A stretch of 14,550 nucleotides of DNA from Desulfobulbus sp. GTDB lineage: Bacteria > Desulfobacterota > Desulfobulbia > Desulfobulbales > Desulfobulbaceae. Position numbers and translations under genes: made by a program. The DNA lies in NCBI GenBank assembly GCA_028684915.1, contig JAQUEZ010000151.1, forward strand, positions 1 through 14,550, read 5' to 3'. The notes below the pieces were generated by a model. That model did not search any database and was not told where the DNA came from. It saw nothing but the letters and a program-made list of their open reading frames with translations. This document shows positions 14,321 to 14,550 of the stretch, piece by piece (within the stretch, counting starts at the first letter, position 1; every line of letters starts with the position of its first letter).

Positions 14321-14550
14321 TAAGTGCTTATCTATAAATAAATTGCTCGCAATTTTTGCGCCATTAGCTAATGTTCCGTTGAAGGCAAATCAACGGAGGC
14401 TAAAATGGCACGCATCAAAACGCGGGAAATTTCGGATACATTCTGGGGGATCGTCGAACCGTTGATTCCCACAGATCCACGCGAAACTGGAAAAGAATAT
14501 GCCCGCAAACCGGGCGGTGGCCGAAAACCAAAGTATTCAAACCGGCTCTT
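14321..14550 (+). mobile_element. IS5-type insertion sequence (right copy, partial)
   Basis: Positions 14321-14447 are the inverted copy of 1-127. The element starts at TAAGTGCTTATC and runs through the leader into the transposase gene and off the right edge. The far end and target duplication are not visible. Confidence 0.8.
14405..14550 (+). CDS. IS5-family transposase, N-terminal part (cut by window edge)
   Basis: ATG 14405 follows GGAGG (14395-14399). Forty-eight codons are visible; they include SDTFWGIVEPLIPTD and ARKPGGGRKPKYSN. The pattern of W-x-x-VEPLIP followed by RKPGGGRKP is typical of the N-terminus of IS5-group transposases (DUF4096-like). The catalytic DDE region lies outside the window, so activity cannot be judged. 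Confidence 0.85.
   Translation, partial: MARIKTREISDTFWGIVEPLIPTDPRETGKEYARKPGGGRKPKYSNRL

Overview
The window looks like part of a genome from a strictly anaerobic, sulfur-metabolising bacterium, most likely Desulfobacterota (deltaproteobacterial sulfate or sulfur metabolism, Desulfobulbales-like). This is inferred from a DsrC-family protein, a quinone-linked selenocysteine formate dehydrogenase, a hybrid cluster protein, an iron-sulfur repair di-iron protein and a 2-oxoacid:ferredoxin oxidoreductase. The species cannot be named from the sequence alone.

Layout. Both edges carry the same insertion-sequence end, a 127-bp inverted repeat (1-127 and 14321-14447, one mismatch). Each copy holds the start of an IS5-type transposase gene reading outward. 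Next to the left copy is an N-terminal scrap of an IS4-type (DUF4372-like) transposase. Next to the right copy is a 59-codon C-terminal scrap of an unrecognised gene. Positions 585-6175 hold fdnG-fdnH-fdnI-fdhE on the + strand: a periplasmic, Tat-exported, selenocysteine formate dehydrogenase of the Fdh-N type with its maturation factor. The in-frame TGA is at 1170-1172, with a SECIS-like hairpin just downstream. Positions 6252-6901 (- strand) hold a DsrC/TusE-like gene without the two C-terminal redox cysteines and a small cysteine-containing partner. A near-consensus Fur box (6983-7001) and an attenuator-like stem-loop precede this pair.

Positions 7236-10189 (+) form a nitrosative-stress group: hcp, scdA/ytfE (RIC) and a single-domain PAS protein whose His60 aligns with the FixL heme ligand. 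A perfect 20-bp stem separates it from the convergent korA-korB pair (10304-12849, -). The right end (12850-14320) is gene-poor and has a small eight-cysteine protein with two CPTC knuckles, a small hypothetical protein, and several hairpins.

How the genes fit together. FdnGHI oxidises formate outside the membrane and passes electrons through Fe-S clusters and two hemes b to quinone; FdhE is needed for its activation. Hcp and RIC deal with nitric oxide and the Fe-S damage it causes, and the PAS protein could be the sensor for the same stress. KorAB links 2-oxoacid (probably 2-oxoglutarate) metabolism to reduced ferredoxin. Nearly every product depends on Fe-S clusters or iron, which fits the Fur box between the two divergent units. 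The least explained part, and the best candidate for something new, is the Fur-box/attenuator/DsrC-like/small-partner unit together with the possible heme PAS protein.
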